Counted from the first letter of the stretch, positions 1 through 11,669 are shown. The stretch: 64,000 bases of DNA from Onchidella celtica (GCA_963931925.1 OZ007570.1:64411370-64475369); one strand, 5' to 3'. Translations and numbers: made by a program. The notes: generated by a model from the sequence alone, not told the origin.

Positions 1-1055
<1,055 letters not shown>

Positions 1056-1060
1056 GTATT
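1056..1060. repeat. Target-site duplication GTATT, left copy
   Basis: GTATT directly abuts the left LTR and recurs at 8408-8412 directly after the right LTR. A 5-bp duplication is usual for BEL/Pao integrases and marks this as one clean insertion. Confidence 0.92.
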
Positions 1061-1131
1061 TGTTGCGAATTCTGAACAACGCACATTAGCAATATACTGA
1101 AGAAGACTTGAAGTAACATGAAATTAAACTG

Positions 1132-1137
1132 TTTATT
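1132..1137 (-). terminator. AATAAA polyadenylation signal in the LTR
   Basis: TTTATT on the plus strand reads AATAAA on the minus strand, in the last quarter of the 3' LTR. That is where a retroelement transcript would be cleaved. The same hexamer is in the 5' LTR at 8161-8166. If the element lies inside a host intron in sense orientation, this signal could also truncate host transcripts (inference). Confidence 0.6.
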
Positions 1138-1191
1138 GACAAAGAAACGACTGATTCGTGAGGAAACTTCTTCTCCTTCATGTGAATGAAT

Positions 1192-1251
1192 GAATGACTA
1201 CCTGCCCCGCGTGCTTCATGAGAGTGAAAGAATGACTACCTGCCCCGCGTG
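1192..1251. repeat. 22-bp direct repeat pair inside the LTR
   Basis: Two exact 22-bp copies (1192-1213 and 1230-1251), whose cores read CTACCTGCCCCGCGTG, start 38 bp apart. Both are present in the 5' LTR as well (8221-8242 and 8259-8280). Short repeated GC-rich blocks in LTRs often act as enhancer or protein-binding sites; that role here is inference. Confidence 0.8.
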
Positions 1252-1380
1252 AGTCACCTTTTTTCCCTTCTCTACTTCCGCCCGAGCGAAGAAGTAAACA
1301 AACCAGATAATGGGATAAAATAAGCCAAACAGAGTTAGCCGCGGTGCCAATTTGGGAGATTTCTTCTGATATGCAACATA

Positions 1381-1391
1381 CTCCCCACCTT
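1381..1391 (-). other. Polypurine tract
   Basis: On the minus strand the bases before the 3' LTR read AAGGTGGGGAG then TA, then TGTTGC. A purine-rich run abutting the 3' LTR is the expected plus-strand primer after RNase H cleavage. Confidence 0.75.
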
Positions 1392-2352
1392 GGACTACTA
1401 AATACATGTATAGAGTCCAAAATAAACACAAATGACTCAAGGGTAAGTGCACATGAAGGCTATAAAACCTCCAATACTAAATAATTCAAACTCACATTTG
1501 GGAAAGAGAAGCAACCGCGACCGATTACGGTACATCAATATGTGTATTGAGTAATGTGGTGTCAAAGAGAATGTAGAATTTACATGTAGTGTAGAAATGC
1601 AGTGTCTTGCAACTTTAAACAATATTAAAGCACTGCCAGTCACTCTTCCTTCACACACACGTCTATTTATATTCCGGAAGACTGCCGGCTTAAGTTTCTA
1701 AACATGAAAGCAAAGTGAATAAATCAAACAGTATGATTTCAAAGTAAATCATTAAATCAAATAAAAGTAGAGAAAGTACCCTCTCAATCTGATTTCACGC
1801 ACCCAGGGTGAAAACAAATCCAGCGTATCTATACCCCAAATGAAGGGGAAATGTTTAGTCTTAACTGAAATGAATAATTCTTGCAACTTTAGAAACGTAA
1901 GAGACTGGACTTCTTCTGAAACCTGAGTCACGAATGGCAAGAAATTGACACTAATGAACAAAAAATTGCAAGCTGATGACATGTTTCTTAAAATTAAACG
2001 ATACTAATTTCTCAAAGCCTTACTGTTTTTCAACACAAAGTTGTATCAAAGTACACATGAATAAGATAAAATTATGGTATACTTCATAACATAGAACAAT
2101 AACAATATATGTAACAAGTAACAATGGACTCATAGGAAATCCCCGACAGAAATGCTGATGATGCCGATATGTAGGATGAGTTGGGAGAGCAATTGAAGGT
2201 TATCATAGACTGAAGCATAACGTTGAACATAACGGTCAGAGATGTCCATCAGAATCCAGAGCAACAAGATGTTTAGTGATAACGATAACAGAATTGTGTA
2301 CTACTACTACCAGATTTAGTAAAAGACCTTAGATTTACACAAATAGCATGAT
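1392..2352 (-). other. Long 3' noncoding tail between gag-pol and the 3' LTR
   Basis: About 960 nt. It holds only two short minus-strand frames (1437-1658, 73 codons; 1752-1982, 76 codons), with no signal peptide plus membrane-anchor pattern and no similarity I recognise. I see no envelope gene. The length is on the long side for an env-less BEL element, so it could be captured sequence or a decayed third frame. Confidence 0.6.
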
Positions 2353-5300
2353 CTACAAATCTAAAACGGTCCTGGGGCGGACGGTTCGACCAGCTCTAGT
2401 GGCAACCGATTTGTCACTTTCAGCTACCTTGCCATTACCTGGTTGGTTAACTGTAGAGTTTCTCTCTGCTTGTTCTCTCTGCCGAGAAGGAACGTCAACT
2501 TCATGAGGGTAGTCATCTGTGTCTCTCAACATAGACAAATCAGAATCTGACTCACCTGATTGTAGTTCCAAACTGTGAATTCTCTGGATAGACCTGACTA
2601 GCAACCCGCTGGCAGTCCGAACTTCTACTGTTCGAGGGATACCATCTTTACCAGTGAAGAGTTTGGTCACAACACCTATGGGCCAATGGAGACGCGGTGT
2701 GTTGTCCTCCCGTATTATTATCACCATACCTTCCTTGATAGAACCTCTGCGACCATTGGTCTTCACTTGGGGAAGATTGCGAAGATAATCCTGGCTCCAA
2801 ACCTTCCAAAACTGAGTGAGAGTTGCTTGTTGAGCAAAGTACTGTTCGGTTACAACCTTCTGATTAACTGAAGAAGAAAGGGCATCCATGGGTAACATAT
2901 GACATCCCTTACCGAGAAGAAAATGAAAGGGTGTAAGAATCTTGTTTTCTTCCGCATCGTCATGTACAGCAGTCAAAGGTCGGGAGTTGATACATGCCTC
3001 AACTTCCTGTAAAAGAGTGTCTAATTCAGTCCTCGGAAGAGAACTACCACCAATTGTTTTCCTCAAGATGGATTTGACACTACGAACCATCCTCTCCCAC
3101 CAGCCTCCCCACCATGGGGAGCGAGGAGCTATAAATTTCCAACTTGGACACATGGTTCCAAATGCCCTTGTAAGCTCGCGAGACCCACTAATGAAGGTTT
3201 TTGCATTGTCTGAATAGATAATGGTGGGCATACCTCTTCTTGCCACAAAACGGCGAAAGGCCATAAGGAAATCAGACAGTTTAAGAGACATCACTAACTC
3301 AAGATGGATGGCTCTCACCACGCCACAAGTGAAGAGAAGAATATAAAACTTCTGATCCTTGTAATCGGAACAATACAAAGGTCCTGCGAAGTCAAGACCA
3401 GTGACTGAGAAGGGTGTGGCTTTTGTTACCCGTGATTCTGGTAATGGAGCAAAAGGTTCATTGCAAGGACCAGCATCGAAACGCTGGCAATGAAAGCACT
3501 CTCTCTTGACTTGTCTTGCCAGAGCTCTTAAGCCAATGATCCAAAATTTGTCTCTCAAAGAAGACAACATCAAGCCAACCCCAGCATGTTTGAAAGTTTG
3601 GTGGTAAAACCTAGTCAACAAGAGGGCCACATGACCTTTGGGCAAAATGATAGGGTGTCTTTCATCAAAGGACAAGGCTGAGAACTGGAGCCGTCCTCCC
3701 ATCCTCAGTAATCCCTTTTCATCCAGAAATGGGTGCATCTTATAAAGAATGGAGCTCCTGGGAATTTCCTTTCCCTCTTGCAAAGAGCTGATGTCAGAAC
3801 AATAGTGTTCTCGCTGAGTCACCCAAAACAATTTAGTCTCAGCATCTTTCAGTTCTTCTGTCTTTAGATGCCTGGAGGCTTTGCGAGCACGGCGTCCAGA
3901 TAAATTTCCAAAGAAACGGTAAATCCACGCTAGGATCTTGACTGATTTGGACAATGTGCTCCAGCGTTCCACTGGAAGGACTGGGGAGGTAAGGGTGTCG
4001 CTATGACAGACTGTCGTTGCCAACCCCACTTCCTCCTCCAAACCCACCTCAGCGTCCACCACAGAAGACAGGTTATGTTCTTGTTCAGTGATGACGTCGT
4101 CAAAATGTAGCCAACTAGGGCCCCTCAACCACATACAAGAAGCAATCAACTGGGAGGCCGAAAAGCTTCTAGTGACGAAGTCTGCAGGATTGTCTGGTCC
4201 TGCACAGTGAGACCAGCAACTGGGGTCGGTGACACTTTGGATCTCCCTCACTCGATTGGCCACAAAGCATTTCCATTTGTCGGCCCTGCTCTTAATCCAA
4301 CTCAAGGTAATCATGGAGTCAGTATAGCAGAAATAAGTACATTCAGTACCCACAATGTGAGACTCTTGAATGAATTTCAATGTTCGAGCACCAAGCAGTG
4401 CTCCCATCAGTTCCAAACGAGGTAACGTAATCCTTTTCACAGGGGCAACTCGCGCCCTGGAAATCATAAGAGAGACATGATACCCATTTTCGTCCTGCAC
4501 TCGGAGATATGCACAACAGCCATAACCTTTCTCCGAAGCGTCACAGAATATGTGGATCTCAGGGTTGCTCCCTGTACTCCATGAGCCATGCACATAGCAA
4601 CGAGGAATGTTCCATGTTTGCAATAAAGCAAGATCTTCAAGCCAACTATGAAATTCATCACTGATGGATGGGGGGACCTCCAAATCCCAATCTATCCCTA
4701 ATAGCCACAGTTCTTGAAATAAGAACTTTGCTCTAATGGTAAAGGGAGTGAGAAACCCAAGAGGGTCAAACAAACGGGCAATAAAACTGAGAACAACTCT
4801 CTTAGTGATAATGAGTCCAGATGGAATCTCAAGACTGGTGAACGAAAAAGAGTCAAGAGCACAGCTCCACTTCAGTCCGAGTACCTTTGAAAAGTCTGAT
4901 TCCAGGTTTGAGAAGTTCTTTTCCACACCACAAAGTTCATCTTTGTTGGAAGACCACTTGGTCAAGCACATGCCAGCACTAGATAAGATGTCTCTAGCTT
5001 CGGAGATGATAGAGTGAGCCTCCTCAAGAGAATCAGCCCCTGACAGAAAATCATCAACATACAGATTGGTTTGTAACTCTGAGATAGTCTTACCAACAGG
5101 AAATTTCGACAAATGATGTTGAATTGTGGCATTCAACAGGAACGGACTTGCCTTGTTGCCGAAAGGCACTCTGTCAAATTTCATTACCTTTGTTCGGTCA
5201 CCAAATCTCCACAAGAATCTGTGAACATCTTGATCTTTGAGGTCTACTCTGATCTGCAGAAAGGCCTTGGTGATGTCAGCAGTGATAGCTATGGGAAACC

Positions 5301-7767
5301 TCCTGAATCTCATGAGAATAGAAACAAGATTTGGAATCAAACAAGGACCCTTTTCTAGACAATCATTGAGAGAAATCCCATTAAAGCTTGATGCTGATGC
5401 GTCAAAGACTGGTCTTACCTTTGTTGTTGAACTTGACTCTCTTACAACAGGTCTGTGGGGCATGTAATAAATCGGACGAGAACCGTGTTCTTCCTCAGGG
5501 GCAATTTCCTTGATGATTCCCAAACTCTCTAGCTCAGCCAAAACCTCATTATACTTACTGTCAAGTTCAGGATCACGGGCCAATCTGCGTGTCAAACTGT
5601 CCAAACGCTTCTCAGCTAACGGCTTGTTGTTCAACAGCTGACTCCTCATGACCTCGGACTTCCAGGGCAAGCTCACAGTGTACCTACCATCTTCATACCT
5701 AACGGTTCGGTTAAAGTCTGCGAGCACTGTATCGTCTGTCGTCTCTGCATAGTCCTTGACTCCAACAGAGTCCAGTTCCCATAAACTCCTGATAAGGCTA
5801 TCTGACACAGAGGTGGTGTTAGTGTGACAAAGAAACTGAGAGGAACATATGTTACCTTTCCCGACACTAGGCCAGGTTCCTGATAAGATCCAACCCAAAG
5901 AGGTCTCCTGAGCCACTAACCCGACAGATGAATGGACATAATTCGGCTTCATAAACTGCCAATAGTGATCAATTCCTATCAGGATGTCAATCTTGATAGG
6001 ATTGTCTGCTGAAAAATTCTCTGTGAAAGGTAAGCCAACAAATACCCCCATGTGCGAATCAGGTATTCTTGTTCTAAACATAGGTGCACAGATAGAATCA
6101 ATCTCAATCAAATGTAGATATTGGGCAGGTGTGCCGAGAGCCAATCTGTAAATGTTACGAGGGTTTTCTTTACCTGGTTTCCCTCTCCCAAAACAAGAAT
6201 AAGAAACTGACTCTCGACCCAACGGCCCAAGACCCAACTCATGTGCTAGACGTCTAGTAATGAATGACCTGTCGGCACCACTGTCGAATAGGATGGACAC
6301 GCTGAGGCTCCCCACCTTACAATGAACTGTTTGCATAAGAGTTGTGGCACCCAAGGTTTGTGAATGTGTGTAATTGATGCCAACTACGTGCCCATCCGCA
6401 CCGACAGAAGCCCCGGCAGATCCAACTTTCCCTAAGGGAACCTTAACATCCTGACTAGGATAAATGCTTTTCACTGTGGTATCTATACCATGATCCGAGT
6501 GAATAAAACGCTTGCAGAGGAGTCTGTGGTGTTTTCCTCTACACAAACCGCACTGTCTCTTGCAGTCTCTGGCGATGTGATTACCACTTAAACAAATAAA
6601 ACAACGTTTTAGGTTTCTTAGTTTGCTCTTCCTTTGTTGTACATCCAAGTTATGTAGCTGAGCACAATCTGAGGAGAAATGGTTTTCGTTGCAAAACACA
6701 CATCTTACGTTTTTCTCATGAGCATTAGTAGAGTTCGAGGCACTGGGAGGTCCACCTGTACCCGTGTTGATGGACAGCGCAGCCCCTGTTTGTCGTCTTC
6801 TTGCCCCTTCTGAGGACGACTCCGTTGTTGAGTTGGTGGAGGGAACGAAATTGTGTGCCCTTTCTCGCCTCCTTATCTCGTCGTAAATAAAGCTCATGAG
6901 GAAGGCAAGGTCTCCTTCCTTCCTCTCTCCCACCCTCGCCCACTCTAGACGGATGTCTGCTGGAAAACGGTGCAAGATGAGTGGAGTGAGAATTACCCCG
7001 TACGTGTTTTGTGAGATACCAAGGTTTTCCAAGCTCCTCACGTGGGCCTGCAGCTCGTCATGCAAGGCCCACAAGCTGTTGCCTCCCTTCCGAGGTTGAC
7101 TTGTGGCCAGAAGTTGGCTGATGTGGCTGAAGATAATTCTTTCTTTTCTGCCAAAACGTTTGTGTAGGATGTCAACGGCAGTGTCGTAGTTTTCGGCTGT
7201 GGTCTGCAGACCCTTGATGGCTGCTGCTGCCTCGCCCTTGAGTAGGGACTGCAGGTACGTAAATTTTGTGATTTGAGCCAGACCAGTTGAAGTATGGACC
7301 ACTGCAGCAAATCTGTCCCAAAACGATGTCCATTCTGTCACTTCCCCACTGAACTTGGGAAGCTCAAGTTTAGGTAATTTCGCTGTGGCTTGTGATGGTT
7401 GGGGGGCATCTGCCGACGCTATTGAGACACGATCCGACACCAAATCAATTTCATTAGGTGGTCTGACACTTGCGGAGATTACCTCTTGGGCCTTGAGGTA
7501 GACTGTGCATGCAGCGTCTCTGTAGTCTGCTGATGTTGCAATGTCACCCTCCAGATCGTCAAGGTTGATGACTGCTTCGACGCTAGATTGAGCAGTGTCG
7601 AACTTGTCAAGCCTTGCTTGAAACTGGGTTACGTGGAATCTTACTTGTGGAAGATCTCTCTTTGCTGCATCAAGCAAGGCCTGGAGAATATTTGATTCTC
7701 TGGTAAGCCAACTTTTGGCTGACGTGCGCAAACGTTGAGCTTGTTCGAGCGTTAGGTTTTCTGCCAT
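2353..7767 (-). CDS. BEL/Pao Gag-Pol polyprotein, intact (1804 aa)
   Basis: Encodes the proteins for a retrotransposon's particle and cDNA integration. Visible domains: a coiled N-terminus and DUF1759-type gag (about 1-300, with LPKLELPKFSGE near 131); three Cys-His knuckles (C356-C368, C389-C402, C406-C418); a retropepsin-like DUF1758/A17 protease with FDSGADRSF, catalytic Asp 495; reverse transcriptase with ADITKAFLQIR (Asp 831) and YVDD (903-906); RNase H acidic residues at about D1076, E1119, D1150 and D1196; integrase with an H1389/H1394/C1424/C1427 zinc site and catalytic D1459, D1520, E1558 (37 residues between the last two); and a DUF5641-like C-terminus (about 1650-1740). All key residues are present. 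The start has a good context (G at -3, G at +4). Full family length with no frameshift or stop. No env domain. Regulation would come from the LTR. Confidence 0.97.
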   Translation of the reverse strand: MAENLTLEQAQRLRTSAKSWLTRESNILQALLDAAKRDLPQVRFHVTQFQARLDKFDTAQSSVEAVINLDDLEGDIATSADYRDAACTVYLKAQEVISASVRPPNEIDLVSDRVSIASADAPQPSQATAKLPKLELPKFSGEVTEWTSFWDRFAAVVHTSTGLAQITKFTYLQSLLKGEAAAAIKGLQTTAENYDTAVDILHKRFGRKERIIFSHISQLLATSQPRKGGNSLWALHDELQAHVRSLENLGISQNTYGVILTPLILHRFPADIRLEWARVGERKEGDLAFLMSFIYDEIRRRERAHNFVPSTNSTTESSSEGARRRQTGAALSINTGTGGPPSASNSTNAHEKNVRCVFCNENHFSSDCAQLHNLDVQQRKSKLRNLKRCFICLSGNHIARDCKRQCGLCRGKHHRLLCKRFIHSDHGIDTTVKSIYPSQDVKVPLGKVGSAGASVGADGHVVGINYTHSQTLGATTLMQTVHCKVGSLSVSILFDSGADRSFITRRLAHELGLGPLGRESVSYSCFGRGKPGKENPRNIYRLALGTPAQYLHLIEIDSICAPMFRTRIPDSHMGVFVGLPFTENFSADNPIKIDILIGIDHYWQFMKPNYVHSSVGLVAQETSLGWILSGTWPSVGKGNICSSQFLCHTNTTSVSDSLIRSLWELDSVGVKDYAETTDDTVLADFNRTVRYEDGRYTVSLPWKSEVMRSQLLNNKPLAEKRLDSLTRRLARDPELDSKYNEVLAELESLGIIKEIAPEEEHGSRPIYYMPHRPVVRESSSTTKVRPVFDASASSFNGISLNDCLEKGPCLIPNLVSILMRFRRFPIAITADITKAFLQIRVDLKDQDVHRFLWRFGDRTKVMKFDRVPFGNKASPFLLNATIQHHLSKFPVGKTISELQTNLYVDDFLSGADSLEEAHSIISEARDILSSAGMCLTKWSSNKDELCGVEKNFSNLESDFSKVLGLKWSCALDSFSFTSLEIPSGLIITKRVVLSFIARLFDPLGFLTPFTIRAKFLFQELWLLGIDWDLEVPPSISDEFHSWLEDLALLQTWNIPRCYVHGSWSTGSNPEIHIFCDASEKGYGCCAYLRVQDENGYHVSLMISRARVAPVKRITLPRLELMGALLGARTLKFIQESHIVGTECTYFCYTDSMITLSWIKSRADKWKCFVANRVREIQSVTDPSCWSHCAGPDNPADFVTRSFSASQLIASCMWLRGPSWLHFDDVITEQEHNLSSVVDAEVGLEEEVGLATTVCHSDTLTSPVLPVERWSTLSKSVKILAWIYRFFGNLSGRRARKASRHLKTEELKDAETKLFWVTQREHYCSDISSLQEGKEIPRSSILYKMHPFLDEKGLLRMGGRLQFSALSFDERHPIILPKGHVALLLTRFYHQTFKHAGVGLMLSSLRDKFWIIGLRALARQVKRECFHCQRFDAGPCNEPFAPLPESRVTKATPFSVTGLDFAGPLYCSDYKDQKFYILLFTCGVVRAIHLELVMSLKLSDFLMAFRRFVARRGMPTIIYSDNAKTFISGSRELTRAFGTMCPSWKFIAPRSPWWGGWWERMVRSVKSILRKTIGGSSLPRTELDTLLQEVEACINSRPLTAVHDDAEENKILTPFHFLLGKGCHMLPMDALSSSVNQKVVTEQYFAQQATLTQFWKVWSQDYLRNLPQVKTNGRRGSIKEGMVIIIREDNTPRLHWPIGVVTKLFTGKDGIPRTVEVRTASGLLVRSIQRIHSLELQSGESDSDLSMLRDTDDYPHEVDVPSRQREQAERNSTVNQPGNGKVAESDKSVATRAGRTVRPRTVLDL

Positions 7768-8071
7768 GACGTGATAATGTCTAGGAAGATGTAACTAAAC
7801 TAAACAGGTGTCTGTCCGAAGATCAGGTTACTGATGAATGATGAATGAAAGCAGACCTACTCGAATCCAGATCTAGGTTTGGAGACTTGAAAATGAAACC
7901 GATTCAACTTCTTAGTAGTCTGTAGGCTAGACTACAAATGTCAATAATGAGTATGATAATGAAAAGACCGACATCGTTTACTTAACTGTTTGAAACACTC
8001 TTCATCGACTGCTACTGGGACAGGGCTTGGCTTACGTGATCTGATGGAACTGGAATGTTCTCAACGAAACT
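7768..8071 (-). other. 5' leader of the BEL/Pao element
   Basis: About 300 nt between the primer-binding site and the gag-pol start codon. No open frame of note is present. It would hold the packaging signal, which cannot be recognised from sequence alone. Confidence 0.7.
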
Positions 8072-8089
8072 TCCCGGGTTTCGGCACCA
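8072..8089 (-). other. Primer-binding site, tRNA-Phe type
   Basis: The plus strand reads TCCCGGGTTTCGGCACCA, ending exactly at the LTR. This is the 3' end of an animal tRNA-Phe: CCA, discriminator A, acceptor strand TTTCGGC (pairing with a GCCGAAA 5' end), then T-stem CCGGG. The minus-strand RNA would therefore anneal to tRNA-Phe over all 18 nt to prime minus-strand DNA. The tRNA identity rests on my knowledge of metazoan tRNA-Phe and was not searched. Confidence 0.85.
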
Positions 8090-8407
8090 TGTTGCGAATT
8101 CTGAACAACGCACATTAGCAATATACTGAAGAAGACTTGAAGTAACATGAAATTAAACTGTTTATTGACAAAGAAACGACTGATTCGTGAGGAAACTTCT
8201 TCTCCTTCATGTGAATGAATGAATGACTACCTGCCCCGCGTGCTTCATGAGAGTGAAAGAATGACTACCTGCCCCGCGTGAGTCACCTTTTTTCCCTTCT
8301 CTACTTCCGCCCGAGCGAAGAAGTAAACAAACCAGATAATGGGATAAAATAAGCCAAACAGAGTTAGCCGCGGTGCCAATTTGGGAGATTTCTTCTGATA
8401 TGCAACA
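8090..8407 (-). repeat. 5' LTR of the BEL/Pao element
   Basis: 318 bp with TG...CA ends inside a 6-bp inverted TGTTGC/GCAACA. It should hold the promoter, transcribing leftwards into the leader and gag-pol. It matches the copy at 1061-1378 base for base in my reading, with a constant offset of 7029. A T-rich TTATTTTAT stretch (minus strand, opposite about 8341-8355) could serve as a weak TATA element, but no start site can be fixed from sequence. Confidence 0.95.
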
Positions 8408-8412
8408 GTATT
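8408..8412. repeat. Target-site duplication GTATT, right copy
   Basis: Matches 1056-1060. Removing 1061-8412 restores the presumed empty site. Confidence 0.92.
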
Positions 8413-11400
8413 AATTACGGTACTCTGGTGGTCCCAGAGTTAAATCATTGTCAGGGTATTGTTGCCCGGATGCCTAGAGTCATATTTCAGCAGTCAGCAA
8501 ACAGTGATAGAGTGAGCACTAATGGCGAATGAGGTATTGGAGCGGCAGATGGATCCACACGGGGGGCCAAGCAGTAGAAATGTCACTTTCATTTACTGAA
8601 CACCAGAAAATAATCGAAGATGTCCTGCTGATTAGAATGCAACCGATTCGACTGTCTGATTTGTGACCGACCACTGGAATCTTCAGATCCACCAAGTTTA
8701 TTGACAGTTTTCCGCTTGATTACAACATTCAATGAAAGTTAATAGCACTGTAATTATCTGCGATTTCTTCCATGCCATCGCTCAATTTTCAAAGCAAACG
8801 ATTTCATTCCCTGTTCATTATTCCACCCCACCCCCAGGGGTCTATGGAGTCCAAGTCCTGCTTTATATTCTTGAACTTTACTTGAAATATCTGGCAATTA
8901 TAGGAATCGAGTCAGCTTTTCTTTAGAGCAGAATCGCCCATAGTTCGCATGCCAGTCTGATTGGCTTCGGGTACGTTTCCTCTCCTGGTTCCTGATGTGG
9001 GTGGTAAAAGTCAAATGAGATCTCTGACACGGAAATCCCCACATATACCAAACTCAACCCACTCTCATCCTAGCCAGCCTAACCATGAGTAGGTTCCTTT
9101 GTCCTCCAGTCCTCTCTCTTCTTTCTATTACACGGCGATAATCTGTTCTCGAAAGTTTCACTGTTCACACAAACGTACGTCAATAGAAGGAAGACGTATG
9201 AGTTTGACAGATCGTCAAACGGAAATGACTGTATCTTGCCCCAGCAAAGACCTAGTTTAGAAATGTAATCTGATTGTTGCAATATTATGAAAGATGGGAT
9301 AATTCCTTCACAAAGAAATTAGAGAGAAAGCCATTACACATGAAAAGTGCAAACATAATAACCAAACGAAACCAACAAAAGCAGCGAACAGGATGTTATA
9401 ATATGGGAGGATAAACAAAGAAAACAAAATTCCGGGATGAATCAAAAAGCAATGCCATAAACTCTTACGAATAAATGAGACTAAAGAAATGACCAGCTCT
9501 CGGGCAAATTGACCACTGAAAGCCACGACCCACTGACCAATATAGCTGCTACTTTCACCTGAAACTACAAATTGGAAATTCGACATGTCATCGGGATCGG
9601 CAATACTAGGTTAAGTCCAGTCTAATAAGACAGGGGCGATAACCTGCGATTGTTTTACTCAGCGCTGCTCTCCCTTGTGTTGGCCATTTCTTATTTCGGC
9701 ACCTCTTATTCGGGAAATGTACGGGCTAAAGTGGCCGCCAAACACAAATGGCATCCGACAAATGGATTAATTCTGGCCCGACACGTCTCAGGATGTCGGC
9801 TGTTTTTCCTTTCCACGAACGTCTTGCTCTCAATTGTGTGTTTCCTTTGGCTTTCAATCTGTCACAACACTTTCTCGCTTTCTTTTGTCTACAACATCTC
9901 AAAATGCTGACGGTGAAAGCAAAATCTCAATTTATGCTGTAAAGTTGAAGTATTCCATTGCTGCTTACGAAGTCATGTGGGAAAATGAGAATATCTTTTT
10001 TTTTTCTTCTTGTTTTCTTCAGCTCATTCCGTGCCAAGGGGATTTCCATGTTTATGCTAAAAGCATTGTCAGAATATTACATTATTTGGGGTTGCTATAG
10101 AAAAAATGACTAATACTCTGCTAATATACTACCGTTTATATAGAGAAATGACTTTACAAAAGTCTGATTAGAAGGGCCAAAGCAATGAAAAGAATGAGAT
10201 CGTCTATATATCGACGATCGGCATAGACCTGAACCTATATCACATAAATGTAAGTTAATACAGTCGATTGGCACTAGATGAGTTGACCTGCATTCAAAGA
10301 ATGAAATTTCTATTTTAATTTATTTTACAGCTCGGGTTATTGCAACAATTGGTCGGAGATCTTTGTTTCAACAGGATCATTGCACTAAACGTTTACACCT
10401 CACCACTGTTTGTTGAAGCTGCGCCTCTTATTGTTCTTATTAATCTTGATCCTTTCCTTGCTTAGGTGGCAGAAAATGAGAGGATGCTCACTCGTACTCA
10501 TTAACAGTTCTCATTGATCTTTCTCTTCTTTACGCTCAACAAGTCTTGCTCTTAAAATGATATACTCGAGCTCAGTCCAGAATGAGCTTCCCAGCAACCA
10601 TCGTGCACACAATCCACGTACATGCCCCGAGCTGTTAAAATTTCTCAAAATAATTTTTCTTTTTAAATTTTCTCAATCCACCCTTTGGCGCCTGACACCC
10701 ACATCCATCCACACAATACACACAAACATACGACCAGGAAGCTACACATCGCAATTTTCTATCTTATACAATGCCTGCAGGTCTTTCTACACATCGACCT
10801 CATCAAACGTTCAAACTTCCTTCATATGTTTAATTGTTTGTGACAACCCTCTGTCTCCTTGTCCGAAACTCTTGACTTCAAGCCGCATTGATAAAACTAT
10901 CACAACTCCTGGGACCACCCCGGGGCTCTTTGAGCACAAGGGCAATTACGTAATTTCCATATTTTTAGCAGCCAAAATGCCATACCTGGAGGGAGGAAAC
11001 TACAATAAAATGTAATGCAAATAGTTTGCAACTATCTGTTTTTTCCTACTGAATATTACGAGAGGAAGCCATGGTTCTTTTCTGTTTAATCCTCAATCTT
11101 ACGTCCAGCGTACCATCTTTTAAATACGTCATCAAGTACCCTATGAACTGTTTCTAGAATACTTTTTAACTTATCAACATATAATTTTTAATGATAAATT
11201 TTGCATTCATATCACTTTTTAAAATTATTATTGTTTGAAATGTTCAGACATATTGGATAAGTCTGCATCTATGCACTGGCACTTAAAAGGTTAAGGGTCT
11301 CAATACTGTTCGATCCAAGAACACTCATTATGCCACCTTGCTTGAACTGTTCCTGTTGCTCCGTCAGCATCAATACCATCAAGGACAGGATAAGTTGCGC

Positions 11401-11669
11401 CAAACACACAGATGTAAAGATTATGCCTGCACTTATCCCAGCTCTTCACGTCAAGGACAATAATTGCTCTAAATGAGGCAGCTTTGGCAAAACTACAAAG
11501 TTAGCACTACCAGCCTTGTTTACCTAGTCACGGCCGTTCCTGGAACTGAATTTCATAGGTACATCGCATTCTGGGAGGGAGACCTTATTTATAGCCATGT
11601 CGCTGAGATAATCCGTTGGTAACGCCACTTTGCATATGGTAACAGAGAATGGACTATTGCTCTTTCCGG
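8413..11669. other. Probable intronic DNA, no supported gene
   Basis: Right flank of the retroelement. Open frames of 60-150 codons here (for example 10557-11015 plus) show no domain and have AT-driven composition. If the ARRDC reading is right, this is part of its first coding intron. Confidence 0.5.

Larger units (their letters stand above)
1061..1378 (-). repeat. 3' LTR of the BEL/Pao element
   Basis: 318 bp, identical by eye to the 5' LTR. It is preceded on the minus strand by the purine tract and followed by the GTATT duplication. It carries the AATAAA polyadenylation hexamer about 70 bp before its 3' edge. Confidence 0.95.
1061..8407 (-). mobile_element. Complete BEL/Pao LTR retrotransposon
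   Basis: The element is 7347 bp and is bounded by two 318-bp direct repeats that start TGTTGC and end GCAACA, with GTATT duplicated outside each end (1056-1060 and 8408-8412). Reading leftwards it has a 5' LTR, an 18-nt primer-binding site directly next to the LTR, a ~300-nt leader, one gag-pol frame, a ~970-nt noncoding tail, a purine-rich tract and a 3' LTR. I could find no difference between the LTRs by eye, and the frame has no stop. Family knowledge: BEL/Pao elements have LTRs, a single gag-pol frame with an aspartic protease, RT, RNase H and integrase, and usually no env, as here. Identical LTRs plus an intact frame imply very recent insertion and possible activity (inference). Confidence 0.97.

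Noticed and set aside
1437..1982. Two minus-strand frames downstream of gag-pol as a possible env gene
   Set aside because: Each is under 80 codons, they are not contiguous, and they lack signal peptide, fusion or anchor patterns.
4207..5467. Plus-strand frames inside the retroelement
   Set aside because: They are antisense shadows of the gag-pol frame.
10331..10465. Plus-strand segment after TTATTTTACAG, open for about 44 codons to a TAG, as a terminal exon
   Set aside because: No recognised domain, no polyadenylation context noted, and an open run of this length is not rare by chance.
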